DNA of 64,000 nt from Schistosoma mansoni (lineage: Eukaryota > Platyhelminthes > Trematoda > Strigeidida > Schistosomatidae). A program made the position numbers and the translations under genes. Where the stretch lies: NCBI RefSeq assembly GCF_000237925.1, contig NC_031499.1, positions 2,423,316 to 2,487,315 of the forward strand, written 5' to 3'. The notes beneath the pieces are model-generated. The model had not been told where the DNA came from. It searched no databases and saw only the letters and a list, made by a program, of their open reading frames with translations. The number at the start of each line of letters is the position of its first letter. Position 1 is the stretch's first letter. Positions 38,884 through 49,464 of this stretch are shown here, piece after piece.

Positions 38884-41333
38884 ATGAACCTCAACTGTTT
38901 GTGTTTATTGACATTAGTCGCCATCATTCACGGTAGGTCATTGTTAAGAAAGTATTCATATTGTTGAGCTTGCGAAGCATTCAGAATATTTTCTAATTTA
39001 TGAATTCCACTCAACCCAAAGAATTTTTAGTACCCTTCATTGCAATCAATCGCTGTGCATAATGTTCACTTTTCATCGTCATTTAGTAATCGCGAAAGGA
39101 AGCATCACAGAAGATTCGGTCGGTAAGTTTTTTTTGTAGAGGGATTCAGTTTCTGCTGAATAATTGCAACATAAAATTACATTAAGCATGTTTCGCGTTG
39201 CTTAGTAATGCGACAGTCGATCTCTACACCACATTGGCGTTTACCAATGATCTGTTCATAATAACGTGACTCACATGATATCTGCATTCGGCCTCCTTCC
39301 TTTTACCGTTGTGATGACGAGCTGAGTCGATTACTGAAGTCTATACTGATCGTAGCTTACATCTTCCGAAACCATCTACGCTATTGGAAAATTTTCATTT
39401 ATTTTAAACTTTTCTGTAACGTTTTCACAGAAATTGGACTGTCAAACTCATGTATTCTTCTAGTCGATTCTTTCCTTTGAATAATATTGCACACAAAACA
39501 CCTGACGGACGGTACTTTTGTTGACTTTGATATTTTATCAGCAGAATAATAATTTTCATTTCAACTAAAATTATTATCATATTTGATTAACGACAAATGA
39601 CCATCGACTTAGAAAACATTTATTATGGTGAATAGATTTCTTTTGAACCCTATTGTTATTTAATGTTGCACCAGAAAGTTACTTGAATTCTTGAAAATGT
39701 AGTGTGTAATGCTTCTCGTCTGATAGTGTATTTTTGGGAGAAATGCACAATTTACAGATTCTTCCAAATTTTCATGCTGCTGTTCCTATGGAATTAGCAA
39801 CGGTAACTTTGGGGGGTGCTCAAGTAACACAAAAATTGACAGACAGTATTTCATATTTTGAACAAACCATCAAAGAGCTTATTACATAATTTCGAATGAC
39901 TCTTGTTTCAGGTTTTAATTTGCACAGTGGACATGTTCTAAATGTCACGAACAATTTAAGTAAGTCTCAAAAGTATTTTGGAGGTTCGCTCTAACATGTG
40001 GACCTAGAATATTTTCATCCGATTGTAAATTTGTGTCACATAACATAGCGATGATACAGGTTACATTTCTAAAGGTTTGGAGAAATTGAGTTACAAGACT
40101 TGTTTTTCATGCCTAATCATTTTGTATACTGCATTATTTGATATATATTCCTGCACAAGTCAATCTGTTAAACATGGGAAAACCGAAATTATGTTTAATT
40201 CCTTTCACATGTTTGTTAACGTGTGCACTAGCCTAACTTACTGTATCAGGCTACCTTTCATGCCTTACAAAATGTTTATTGGTATTACTTGTCATTCTTT
40301 AGTTCAGTTGTGTAAAAAGTAACATCAGTTTTCAGCTACAATAACGCATTTATAAAATAATGTTTTATTCGAAGTTAAAAGGCTGGTAATACATGATCTT
40401 ATGGTCTTACCGTCTATTTATTATCTTCAAACTTCATTTATCTTGCATTGAATAAATTAAACCATGGCACGGTATGAGTGATAAATTGAAAAACACACCT
40501 GCGGACGTTTTAGGGGAAGTATCACACATTTACAAAATCGTAGATTACACTGTAAATATAAGCTATTATTATTATTATTATTGAGATTTCTCATCCTTTT
40601 CATCTGTCGTTAACACCCGCCGTTGTGTCATATGGAGGTGAATTCATATCTGATTTGCCATCATTCTCAAAACAATTTGCTGTTCAGTTCAAACATAAAC
40701 ACACAAACTGAAATAAATCTACAATGGATATTAGGATTTTACATTGCAATTTATTTTTTGATGAACACTCAAACAATTTATTATCTACATGGTCATTTCA
40801 CTCTTAGTGTTGTCTGTATATATTGCGATAAACAATCACACATTTTCAGTCGACCTACAAATTCTTTTCTATACTTCCAACAAAACCTTATTTTCGGCAT
40901 TCTCAAACAATTGCAACTCTCAATTTGACCACTTGTTCGACATTGCAAATCTAAAAAACTGGTGAGTACTTTCTGAATATATGTATTGTATTTACTTGAG
41001 ATTGCTTGCCAACTGTGTTTTTACCGGAGAAAGTTGATCACTAGTAATTCTTCAGTCCATTCAAATGACCGACTTTTGATTCAGATCGTCAGAAAATGTC
41101 AACTGCTGATGATATCGATCAATTATGTTATTATTTTATTTCATATGTCTCATAATGAATTAAGACGCACGAATGGTTATGAGAATGTGTGAATGTTTTC
41201 CAGAAAGTTAGAAATCTTCATTAGAGATGTTTTATTCGTGGATGTAACAACAACAGCCTAGATAGACCTATATTTCTTAGTATTGACTGAATTATTTTCC
41301 ATCTACACAGAGATTGAATTTGTTTCGAATTGA
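38884..41333 (+). CDS. MEG-like secreted protein gene, right copy
   Basis: Predicted small secreted protein. Exons: 38884-38932 (49 nt, leader MNLNCLCLLTLVAIIH, identical to the left copy), 39087-39122 (36 nt, VIAKGSITEDSV), 39758-39802 (45 nt candidate, DSSKFSCCCSYGISN), 39912-39959 (48 nt, GFNLHSGHVLNVTNNL), 40060-40074 (15 nt, SYISK), 40850-40961 (112 nt, starting VDLQILFYTSNKTLFSAFS) and 41311-41333 (terminal). Splice borders are consensus for most exons; the 15-nt exon has a weaker donor (gtttgg). The 112-nt exon has one more A than its 111-nt partner, in an A run. Taken literally, this creates a stop across the last junction, so the protein ends LKN after about 86 residues (101 with the 45-nt exon). 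It may instead be a sequencing error. AATAAA follows at 41344. Confidence 0.75.
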
Positions 41334-41343
41334 ATGCAAAAGG

Positions 41344-41349
41344 AATAAA
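41344..41349 (+). terminator. Poly(A) signal AATAAA
   Basis: Canonical AATAAA ten bases after the terminal-exon stop codon of the right MEG-like gene. No equally close signal was seen in the left copy. Confidence 0.5.
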
Positions 41350-42620
41350 ACATTGATATTTATATGACAAGAATATGTCAACATTTATTCAATCGTTAAA
41401 TAATTACCAAGATTCCCCAAATTCAACCACTATGCGACGCCTCAATAATGCGCAAGCAATGTCACGTAACATATCAAAGGGTTGACGCTTCAGATCACTT
41501 TATAGAATTCGATCAGCCTAATGGAAATATTGACATAGAATACATTGGTAACCAATTGGTGATCAATTCGTTCTAAGTAAGCATCGTTGATACGTGGGGT
41601 CTGTCTCGATCCGTTTAGCTCACTGGTATAGTCGTCGACTGTTGAACTGGGTGACAAGAGTACTAGTCCGTCAACGACCTCAGTCTCCCTGAATCTGTGG
41701 ATACACACTTCTGATCAGTGAAGAACAGCACGAAACATCAACCCCTGACAACTTGTCGACCACATTCAACCAACACAATCTCGCACCTCAGGAGTTTGGG
41801 CCATTTAGGTCAGCTGCCGAATCGCAACTTAATTACTGGGGCTCCATGAATATTTAAAACTTGTCATTCGCTGGATTGCTCAACACTCGGCTACCAGTCC
41901 GTCATAAACCAAGAAATAAGTAACGTGAAATTCAACGCTAATAAACTTATTTCTTTCAAATTTGCATGTCACCATATCAATAACGATAGTTTCTAACCCA
42001 ATGTGCTTCACAAAATTCTTCACATAACTACTTGGTGGTTTTCTCATGAAGTGGTCGTTGTATGATAAACGTTTGCAAAAGGTAATTCCCAATGCGATAT
42101 TCGTGAGTTTTCCTGAACATTTTGATCAAATATACCGTTTGCAATGATCTGCAGTGTTTCTCCAAAGAATTTCAACAGAAATCGCATCTACAATGATCTG
42201 TCACTTATCCATACAGTGATGGATTATACAAATACTTAAGTATTATCACATATTGTTCGTGATAACCATGCAACAATGGTTCTTCAAATCTGGCCATTAT
42301 AGTAGTCATCCTTCAAATAATAATCTAGATTCCAACAGGCGTATTGTTTAGTTCAGGTTCCGAAATGAACTCAGATACATGATTAGAAAAATAGGTCAAC
42401 ATTTTGCTTAATTAAATTATTTTGACTTATATATTCGAAAGAGGATATATATATATATGCGTAGAAAGACATATCGACATTCGTTGTATGGGAAACATAA
42501 CAACAGTGGTTAATGGCTAAGGAAACATTATCCATTACCCCTGCTCGTCGAAACAACATGTCACGTACTTGAAACAAATATATGTATAAATATATCATCT
42601 AACTGTTTCTATATTTCCAG

Positions 42621-42644
42621 AAGAAGGAGAAAAGAAGACGGGAA
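42621..42644 (+). CDS. Micro-exon, 24 nt, right arm
   Basis: 'tatatttccag', 24 nt, then gtgata. Identical to 20186-20209 and 25283-25306. Charged peptide (EGEKKTG in phase 1). Confidence 0.55.
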
Positions 42645-43258
42645 GTGATAGTAACGGTATTCATTAGCCTTGTGTGTAATCTATATTTTTTAAACTATCG
42701 ATGCTATCTATCGACTTGTCATCTTGTTTATCCACGTCGTTTTGAATTATTCCTCGGATGATAATTGCACTCATCATAAGCTACTTATTTCAAGATGCCA
42801 TGAAAACACGTTTGAACAGACTGAATCTTGAATATCTTTCGAAAGGCAGAACATTCAATCCATCCAGTAGTCTCTATAGCTACGTTTACATCAGCACACA
42901 TAAACACGAATTATCAATAGCATTCCAGTGTGCGAATGTACTGGTCACAGTTCACTGACTTATTCGCCTTAATTATTTCTTGTTTTATTACAAAGTGAAT
43001 GAAAATTGGAATTTCGATTCTGTTCGTACCATTCGGTGTTTATTATTTGACCTCAAACAATACCGTTGTTTCTGCACGATCAAAAAATCGTCATACGGGA
43101 TTCAACATAGCGTCATATGTAAATGATTGCTCACAACACGTAAAATGTTGTGAACAAATATAATCGATACATACGTGTGACATACAGCAAAAGTCTAGAC
43201 ATTACTTCTTCACTCAGGATGATAAATAAAATCAAAAATATACATTTTTCCTCAATAG

Positions 43259-43294
43259 AACGTGGAAAAAATGGAAAGGGAAACAAGCGAAAAG
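43259..43294 (+). CDS. Micro-exon, 36 nt, right arm
   Basis: 'cctcaatag', 36 nt, gtaagtgt. Identical to both left-arm copies. Phase 1 gives RGKNGKGNKRK after a split residue. Confidence 0.65.
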
Positions 43295-43588
43295 GTAAGT
43301 GTATTTACACACATTTCATTTTGATTTAACTTCAGATTACACACACACACTCATTTGTGTACCAGAAGAAAGAGAATGTTCTCTGTAGATAACTGTAGAT
43401 TTCAAAGTGATGTATACGATAATTGTCTAATTGTGTTAAGTTATTATCCGAAAATATCAACCCCTTTTGTGAGCTAATAAAAATGTGCAATCAATTTTTA
43501 TTGCTGTCTGGTTTACCGACTTACATTGAAATTATGTAGTGGATAAATGCGATCTCACTCTGATTGCTTACAATTAATATTTCATTAG

Positions 43589-43612
43589 GAATGCGGAGGG
43601 TAAAACGAGGAA
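43589..43612 (+). CDS. Micro-exon, 24 nt, version MRRVKRG
   Basis: 'atttcattag', 24 nt, gtaagt. Phase 1 gives MRRVKRG after a split residue; phase 0 has a stop. By flanks it partners the left exon at 24132-24155 (VQRVKPG), with three of seven residues changed. Confidence 0.6.
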
Positions 43613-44100
43613 GTAAGTCTTTTTCATATTTCATACGTTTGATGTAAATGTGCAATTTTATTCGAAAGCCTGCCGCACGTGTACTTGCGTTGACCCTTTT
43701 CACATGACATTCACGACGACGGCTCCACAAAGCTGCTTTCTCCACCTGCATCTTTCGTCTCAAATGGGACGTGAAACTGGATTGATCAGACATTGTTTGA
43801 ATAATTCCAAGTGCAAATAAAACCGTGTATATATGTGAACAGGGTCAGTTTGCTTCAGCTCATGGTCAATTTTTGTTTTCATCAAGTCCGTAACACTTTC
43901 AAGATTACTTCAACATTCATTGGCGCATTGCAACATAAACGATTTCCCAATATACCGCTTGTTTTCTTTAATTGATTTGGTTGCACCACTTTGTGAGCTG
44001 AGATAAAATCGTGTCTGATGTTTCGATTGCCCTATCGACTGATATTTGTATGTAACATAGGAAAGTGAAGAGTGAGTAAAATTGTTTCATTTCACCATAG

Positions 44101-44139
44101 GAATTCGAAAGGAAGAGGCAGACAGGCTTGCAGAAAAAC
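44101..44139 (+). CDS. Micro-exon, 39 nt, right arm
   Basis: 'tttcaccatag', 39 nt, gtgagt. Phase 1 gives IRKEEADRLAEK after a split residue. Partner of 22645-22683 (IRKEEEARLAEN). Confidence 0.65.
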
Positions 44140-44659
44140 GTGAGTACCGACAGCTTGATTGTGTCTTGGTGACCATTTGTTTTTGTGGGGTATGTGAGTC
44201 AAACCTTTGAACTTTCTGAAGTTTGGTTTTTACAACATTCCGCTCATAAATGCTCACGTTCTCAATAATTGTCACACTCGTGTATCCAACTGTACAGCAC
44301 AGTGTTTCTGTAGGCAGACTTTTAGTATGTTCGTATTATTTTCACTGAAGATCACTTATGTGATCAGCGTGCGAGTGGCTGTTGATCGCCTAAGAAAATT
44401 TCTTGATTCACACTACGTTGGTGTGACGAACGAAAACATTGACATCAACCGTCTGATAATTATTCAACACGCGAAATAACGGCAGCTGACTGCTCCTCAT
44501 TATTGCAAATCATAATCGAACAAAAATTAATTCTTGTTGTGAGCTAATAAGAAGTGTGCCATCACTTTTTATTCCTGTCTGGTCGACCGACCAACACTGA
44601 AATTTTATAATCGATAAATGCAATCTCATTTTGATTGCTTACAATTAATATTTCACCAG

Positions 44660-44683
44660 GAAATCAGAGATTACAAGCAGAAT
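44660..44683 (+). CDS. Micro-exon, 24 nt, version NQRLQAE
   Basis: 'atttcaccag', 24 nt, gttagt. Phase 1 gives NQRLQAE after a split residue. By flanks it partners 18798-18821 (QQRLEEE). The donor departs slightly from consensus in both arms (gttagt and gtcagt). Confidence 0.55.
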
Positions 44684-44689
44684 GTTAGT

Positions 44690-45339
44690 CTATTTTGTTT
44701 TCTAGACTTGAATTATGCTTTGTTGTTGAATATGTGTTCTGACTTTTCATTTCTGTTACTTGTTTCATAGCAATTCGGTGACAGATTATCCATGTTGTTT
44801 GTACTCTCCTTCTATTTCTGTTCTCATGCTTTTGTTATTCTTGTCGTGTGTTTATTTTTTAAACTTGCTTCATTGTTCATTTTTGTTCTTATAGTTCTTC
44901 GAAAATTGTTTATCCTGGGTTCGATCGGTTAGTCAGTTTATTTTTGGGAACCTATTTATCTGCTCCCCTACGTCTCCTCCATAATCGTTTCATGTTTTTT
45001 TTCACTATTCCTGTTTTACTTTATGGAAAACAAAGTAATCATACGTGGAGAACTTATACTAAAAGCAACATTTCAGTGATTTCTCTCTTCCTCGTATTGT
45101 CATATAAAGTCAATCGCTTGTGAACGAGTTAAATATTTAAACTATTATGTCCTTTACAACTAGTTCATTCAAACGCATTGTTTTTCAGTAATATATCGAC
45201 TGCATGCATACACCCTGATTACCCGTTTCAGTCACTATGAAACGCTCAAGTAATCTTATTAGACTGATAAATCGATATGTAGAAATACACATATGAAAAT
45301 GTTCTTAAATAAAATTCAAAACCACTCTTAACTTAAGCA
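44690..45339. other. Non-coding palindrome DNA
   Basis: Inverse match to 18180-18790. No terminal exon or poly(A) signal for the charged micro-exon series could be identified. Confidence 0.5.
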
Positions 45340-45540
45340 AAGATGGATAGTGGTTAGCAGTGGAATCCTGGATGCGCGTTTCGTCCTATTTGAGACTAGT
45401 CAGCTGGATGTACCTGCATCTCAGATTTGATGTTCACTCTGGGACTCGAATGCAATAACTATTGCTTCCAACGCCATCGCGTTATCCACTCAGCTACTGA
45501 TTCCTGATATCCACTTGCTTGTACAATGGAGCGAAGTTGA
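45340..45540 (-). mobile_element. Sm-alpha-type SINE with decayed hammerhead
   Basis: The minus strand shows the tRNA-like part (box B region 'ttcgagtcccagagtgaac') and then 'acatccagctgactagtctc', 'aaataggacgaaacgcgc' and 'ggattccactgctaaccac'. This is the schistosome Sm-alpha hammerhead layout. The core reads CUGACUA where CUGANGA is required, so it is probably inactive. It forms an inverted pair with the next element. Confidence 0.8.
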
Positions 45541-45544
45541 AATT

Positions 45545-45930
45545 CATTTAGTATTGTTTGTTTGAATCTTTCCATTGATGTTTAGGACTGCAACTGGTCA
45601 GTCTCTAATTGGCACAAGCAAGTGGCTGTCTGGACTCAGTAGATGAGTGGATAACGCGATGGCGTTTGAAGCGGACGATACTCATTTGGAGTCCCAGATT
45701 GAACACCAACTCTGAGATGCAGGTACATTCATCTGACAAGTCCCAAATAGGACTTGACGCGCGTCCTGGATTCCACTGCTACGCACTATCCATCTTTGCT
45801 TACAATGCTTGTGAATCAAGGCTGTATCGGGGCAATACGCACAGTATGCACATATGCCCATAAGAGACTGACCATTTGCAGTCCTAAACATCAATGGGAA
45901 GAGTCAAACAAGTAATACTAAGTAGATTTC
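45545..45930 (+). mobile_element. Sm-alpha-type SINE, second copy, plus flanking head sequence
   Basis: The plus strand carries 'actcagtagatgagtggata' (A-box region), 'acattcatctgacaagtccc', 'aaataggacttgacgcgcgtc' and 'ggattccactgctacgcac'. Core changes (CUGACAA, and TTGAC in place of GAAAC) make self-cleavage unlikely. The outer bases at 45570-45620 and 45850-45900 are inverse copies of one another. The whole cluster is missing from the left palindrome arm, so it inserted after the duplication. Confidence 0.75.
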
Positions 45931-46461
45931 ACTTTTATCTTAGTTAACAGCTACCGAGAGTCAGTTTCACTCTTGCATACGAACATCTATATCACTTTAA
46001 TTCGAGTCCCAAATTTCAGTTAATGACGCTTCTTACGTGCTTTCACAAAATAAGAACTTAGCACTTCATGTTTACTCTCTTATTAGCTTTTCTGCCTTAT
46101 TACTTTTCCTTGAGTAAACTTATTTTATTGTGATAATATCATTTGACAAATTGGACTAAATCACATCTTTGCCATCATTTTTAGCCTTCTTCACTGACCC
46201 ATATGACATGTTGGAAAAACATAATGCTGGAACGAATATGTTAACTTATGAATTCAGTATTTGCAAAATCCCATTGTGTAATTTATTGTACAATCTCAGC
46301 GAATAAATTTGAAGTACTCAGTACCCATGAAACGTTTTTTGACGATTCATGCAATGAAAACGGTAGTTATCAAATGAATATTTTTTATATGCACATACAA
46401 TATGTATATATTGTTAGAAAATTCTATGCATAGGAGCATTACTTTTGTTTTTCTACTTTAG

Positions 46462-46479
46462 CTGAAGCGTCGAAAAGAA
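46462..46479 (+). CDS. Micro-exon, 18 nt (right copy)
   Basis: 'ttttctactttag', 18 nt, gtgata. Phase 1 gives a split residue plus EASKR. Partner of 17548-17565. Confidence 0.5.
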
Positions 46480-48361
46480 GTGATATACAAATACCACGTA
46501 AATGATTACTTATATTACCTATGCTGATCTAAATACATGCAACATATACACTTAACGAGATAATTATAATTTCATTCCATAACATTGACTAATTTGTTTA
46601 GGGAATTTGGCGAAAACCATGAGTCATTTTAAAACTTGACAGTCCTTAACTGTACGAAGCAACTATTCAAGTAGCGATCAAACCCATAAGTTTCACACGC
46701 CTCACATAGTCATTCAATTGATATTGTTGAGGTGTATCTTTCGCGTGTTTGCTCACATTAACAAAACACCAGTTAAATTCCCACAACGAATTTTCACTAT
46801 CAGTTCAATAGCAAATAAAATGATTTGACGTAAGTAATTCCCGATGGTTTTCAAGTATCATGAATTAATGAACAAGCGAAGACCTGGTTCCATCGGCTTA
46901 TAATAATTGCAAACAAAATGAACAAGTCTACAGCATGTTTAAAGTATTCCAAGTTCTCGAAAATTTCAGACAATTCGAGATATTTCTTAATATCATGTTT
47001 CACATTTAAGGGAAACTGAGTATCGCAAGGTAGAATTTCCTATAAGACATGTTTCCTAGTGACAAGCCAGGACTGACAAATGTAATAATTAAAATAAGGA
47101 AACACAGTTTCATGAATGAATTATTTGCCACGTGAAACCATATAACTCACCGAATGTTTTATTTCTCACAATTCGATGAACACTTGACAACTATTTTAGC
47201 TTGATTGTTCGACCATCTTAACCCATATTTATATTCATAAAACAATGACTGCTATTGAAATATATTTATGTGAGTATAAATGATAATCCGCTTCTTTGAA
47301 CTTCATCTTAATACCTGAGAACAGTGGTGAGTATTAGTATCTGTAACGAAAATAGACTGATCTTTTTAGCGGAACACTTTTTTTGATTTAGCAGTCAAAT
47401 AAAGAATACAAAACGTACATTTATTAACCAAGCAGAAGTAATTCCTATCCGTTTGACATTACTTTCAAGTCATTATATTTGTAATTAAAGCTTCTTCGAA
47501 CTAATAAAGATCACATACATAACTGTATACTTTAATTTGTCCAGTATCTATTGAGTCGAGCTCGTAAAATGGAATAAAATTCAAAGAAAACATACACTGC
47601 AGAATACGAATGGTAAACAATCCACACCTCATGACAATGATCTCACGAAACTCAGTTTTACAAACCGCAGCCTTCCATCGACAAGTATCAAATTCTCTTA
47701 TCCTCTGTAGATTTTGAAAATACCTGTGGCTTCATTGTCAAAGTTTAAACCTATCGACAAAGAAATTTTGACGATATACAATCACAGTTCAGTAGTTATG
47801 AGAATCTAACATACATTATTCCTACAATTGAAGCTTTCCTTTAGTCTGTTCGTTTGATTTTAGAAATTGGATATTTTCTACTAAGCCAATCAACATAAAT
47901 CGTCAAACTCTTCTTCAACTTTGTTTTTCTGTTTACAGAAGCCGTATTTCAAAGTTTTGGGAATACTTTATGTATGTCATATATGTACACATATTTTTTT
48001 AATCACTAAGTATTCTGGCATACATAAATACCTCTCGCAATGCGTACTGTTTTCATCAATTCAGTAGTTTTATGAAAGCTTCTGATACCTATTACTCAGT
48101 TTTTGCAAACGTACATCCTGACTGTTCTATACAAATATACTTTAGGCAATCATAGCTCCTAGGTGTTTAAGTAAAAATACATCTGAGCTGTTCTACATAT
48201 TTCGATAAATGTTTGATCTATTTTACTTTGTCGTTTCAGCAAACCTGAATAGGTATAGAAATACATAATCCTCCTGTGAACGTAAGCGCACATAGATTTA
48301 ATCCATATTCTTCTTCATTATTATTTTGCATACTCATATTCAATATGTATAAACTTCATAA
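46480..48361. other. Non-coding palindrome DNA
   Basis: Inverse matches to the left arm at 46480-47040, 47110-47510 and 47960-48360. No further exon is supported. Confidence 0.5.
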
Positions 48362-48650
48362 CTAATTTGGCTTTGGGAAAGCTGCATAATCAATAATCGA
48401 ATCACCATTGAAGCATGTGCACTGAACGCTCACTTGACCTTCTTGATAATTGACAGTCAACACTTTTACAGTTTTCGGAACTATGTATTCGGTTTTCTAT
48501 AGTGTTTGAGTTTACCGAAGTTTTCTTCCTATTATGTAAAGAACTACCGTACATAGGTAGTAGGTGTTATGTTAATAATAGTACTTACTGTAGTAAGCTA
48601 CTGAAGTCATTAAATTTATATTGCCTTCTGTTGTAACCAGCCAATTATTA
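48362..48650 (-). CDS. 3' end of a gene of unknown function
   Basis: The terminal exon is 48362-48480 (119 nt) after an AG acceptor (tacatag). It reads PKTVKVLTVNYQEG, then QVSVQCTCFNGDSIIDYAAF and PKPN with a stop. The exon before it ends at 48589 with a gtaagtac donor, and the two join in phase 1. It may begin at an AG acceptor giving 48589-48650 (62 nt, including NNWLVTTEGNINLMTSVAYY), or extend further, since the frame stays open to about 48715. The conserved cysteine pair and beta-strand-like pattern suggest a small extracellular domain, but I recognise no family. The left-arm counterpart (14440-14545) has lost its frame. Confidence 0.55.
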
Positions 48651-49460
48651 CTAGGCAGCATCGTATTAGCCGATGTCGTAACAAAGATTAAGCGTGATTT
48701 TGTACGTTCGTTAGCGTAACACGTTCAACATTGTATTCACATGCCTTACCAAAAACCTCGACACACTGTTGAATGCAACAGTGATTGTCTCCAAGTACGC
48801 ATAAGCGATAAAGTAATCAATTAAGAATCATTGAATTTTATACTTTTTACAGCAAACAACGCATTGTGTTGAAAGTAGTGTGACCCGTGTCAAAGTACGT
48901 TCTAAGTATTATATACTTCAATACTGTGAACGTAGCCCTCTTTCGTGATCATTATCTGATACGGACACTTCTTTGATGATTGTGATCTACATTTGAAAAT
49001 CCTATCATTTCTATAGATGCTTTTAACATAACGCCGTAAGATCATCTTGTTTCTCAATCATTTTATAGATGCTATGCACTATGTATACTATGTCTTATAT
49101 ATTTCTTTTTCTTATTTTTAGTTTATGCCCGGAAATTTGAACTTCCCTTTTATTCACCGTTTTTTTTATGTAGTTTCTTGATTATTTCTACTTTGTATTA
49201 CTTCTCATTAGTGAATATTCAATTTTGAATAAACAATTTTTAGTTTAACCTTTACAGTCAATGTACTTTGCCCTATCCATTGTTCGATATCGGAAATTTA
49301 AGTGTAAAATCTTAAGCTGATTTACCTAATTCGATATATTACTAGTTCTATTGAGTACATTATTCTTTACATTTATTCGGTTATGTGTTTTTGGATCGTC
49401 ATTGATTTAACATAAAAAAAATCACGTTTGACGCCGGACAAAAATTTCAATTATCTTCAC
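48651..49460. other. Non-coding, possibly introns of the 48.4-kb gene
   Basis: No further exon could be supported. A 16-nt segment at about 48760-48775 on the minus strand has AG and gtaagg borders but a length not divisible by three. Confidence 0.4.
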
Positions 49461-49464
49461 AATA

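Larger units (their letters stand above)
41420..43440 (-). repeat. Right-arm copy of the tandem block
   Basis: Inverse match to 19300-21450 and 24400-26540, single copy on this arm. It is slightly more different from A and B than they are from each other (for example at 41750-41900), so the left tandem duplication is younger than the arm split or has been homogenised. Confidence 0.85.

Noticed and set aside
41490-41760. tRNA-like A-box ('tagctcactggtatagtcg') in the tandem block
   Set aside because: No B-box at the expected distance and no cloverleaf could be drawn, so it is not called a tRNA or SINE.
42750-42960. Hydrophobic start MIIALIISYLFQ considered as a leader exon for the charged micro-exon series
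   Set aside because: No GT donor follows the hydrophobic stretch, and the frame lies after the 24-nt exon at 42621 rather than before it.
19279-43000. Open frames of 65-80 codons repeated in two or three copies (for example at 19279, 24387, 20738, 25833, 41880, 21134, 26229, 41490)
   Set aside because: They recur only because the whole block was duplicated recently; flanking non-coding DNA is equally conserved, there are no splice sites or domains, and some lie on the strand opposite to the micro-exons.
43370-43385. Possible 12-nt micro-exon after 'tgtgtaccag'
   Set aside because: The donor would be gttctc, far from consensus, despite conservation in three copies.
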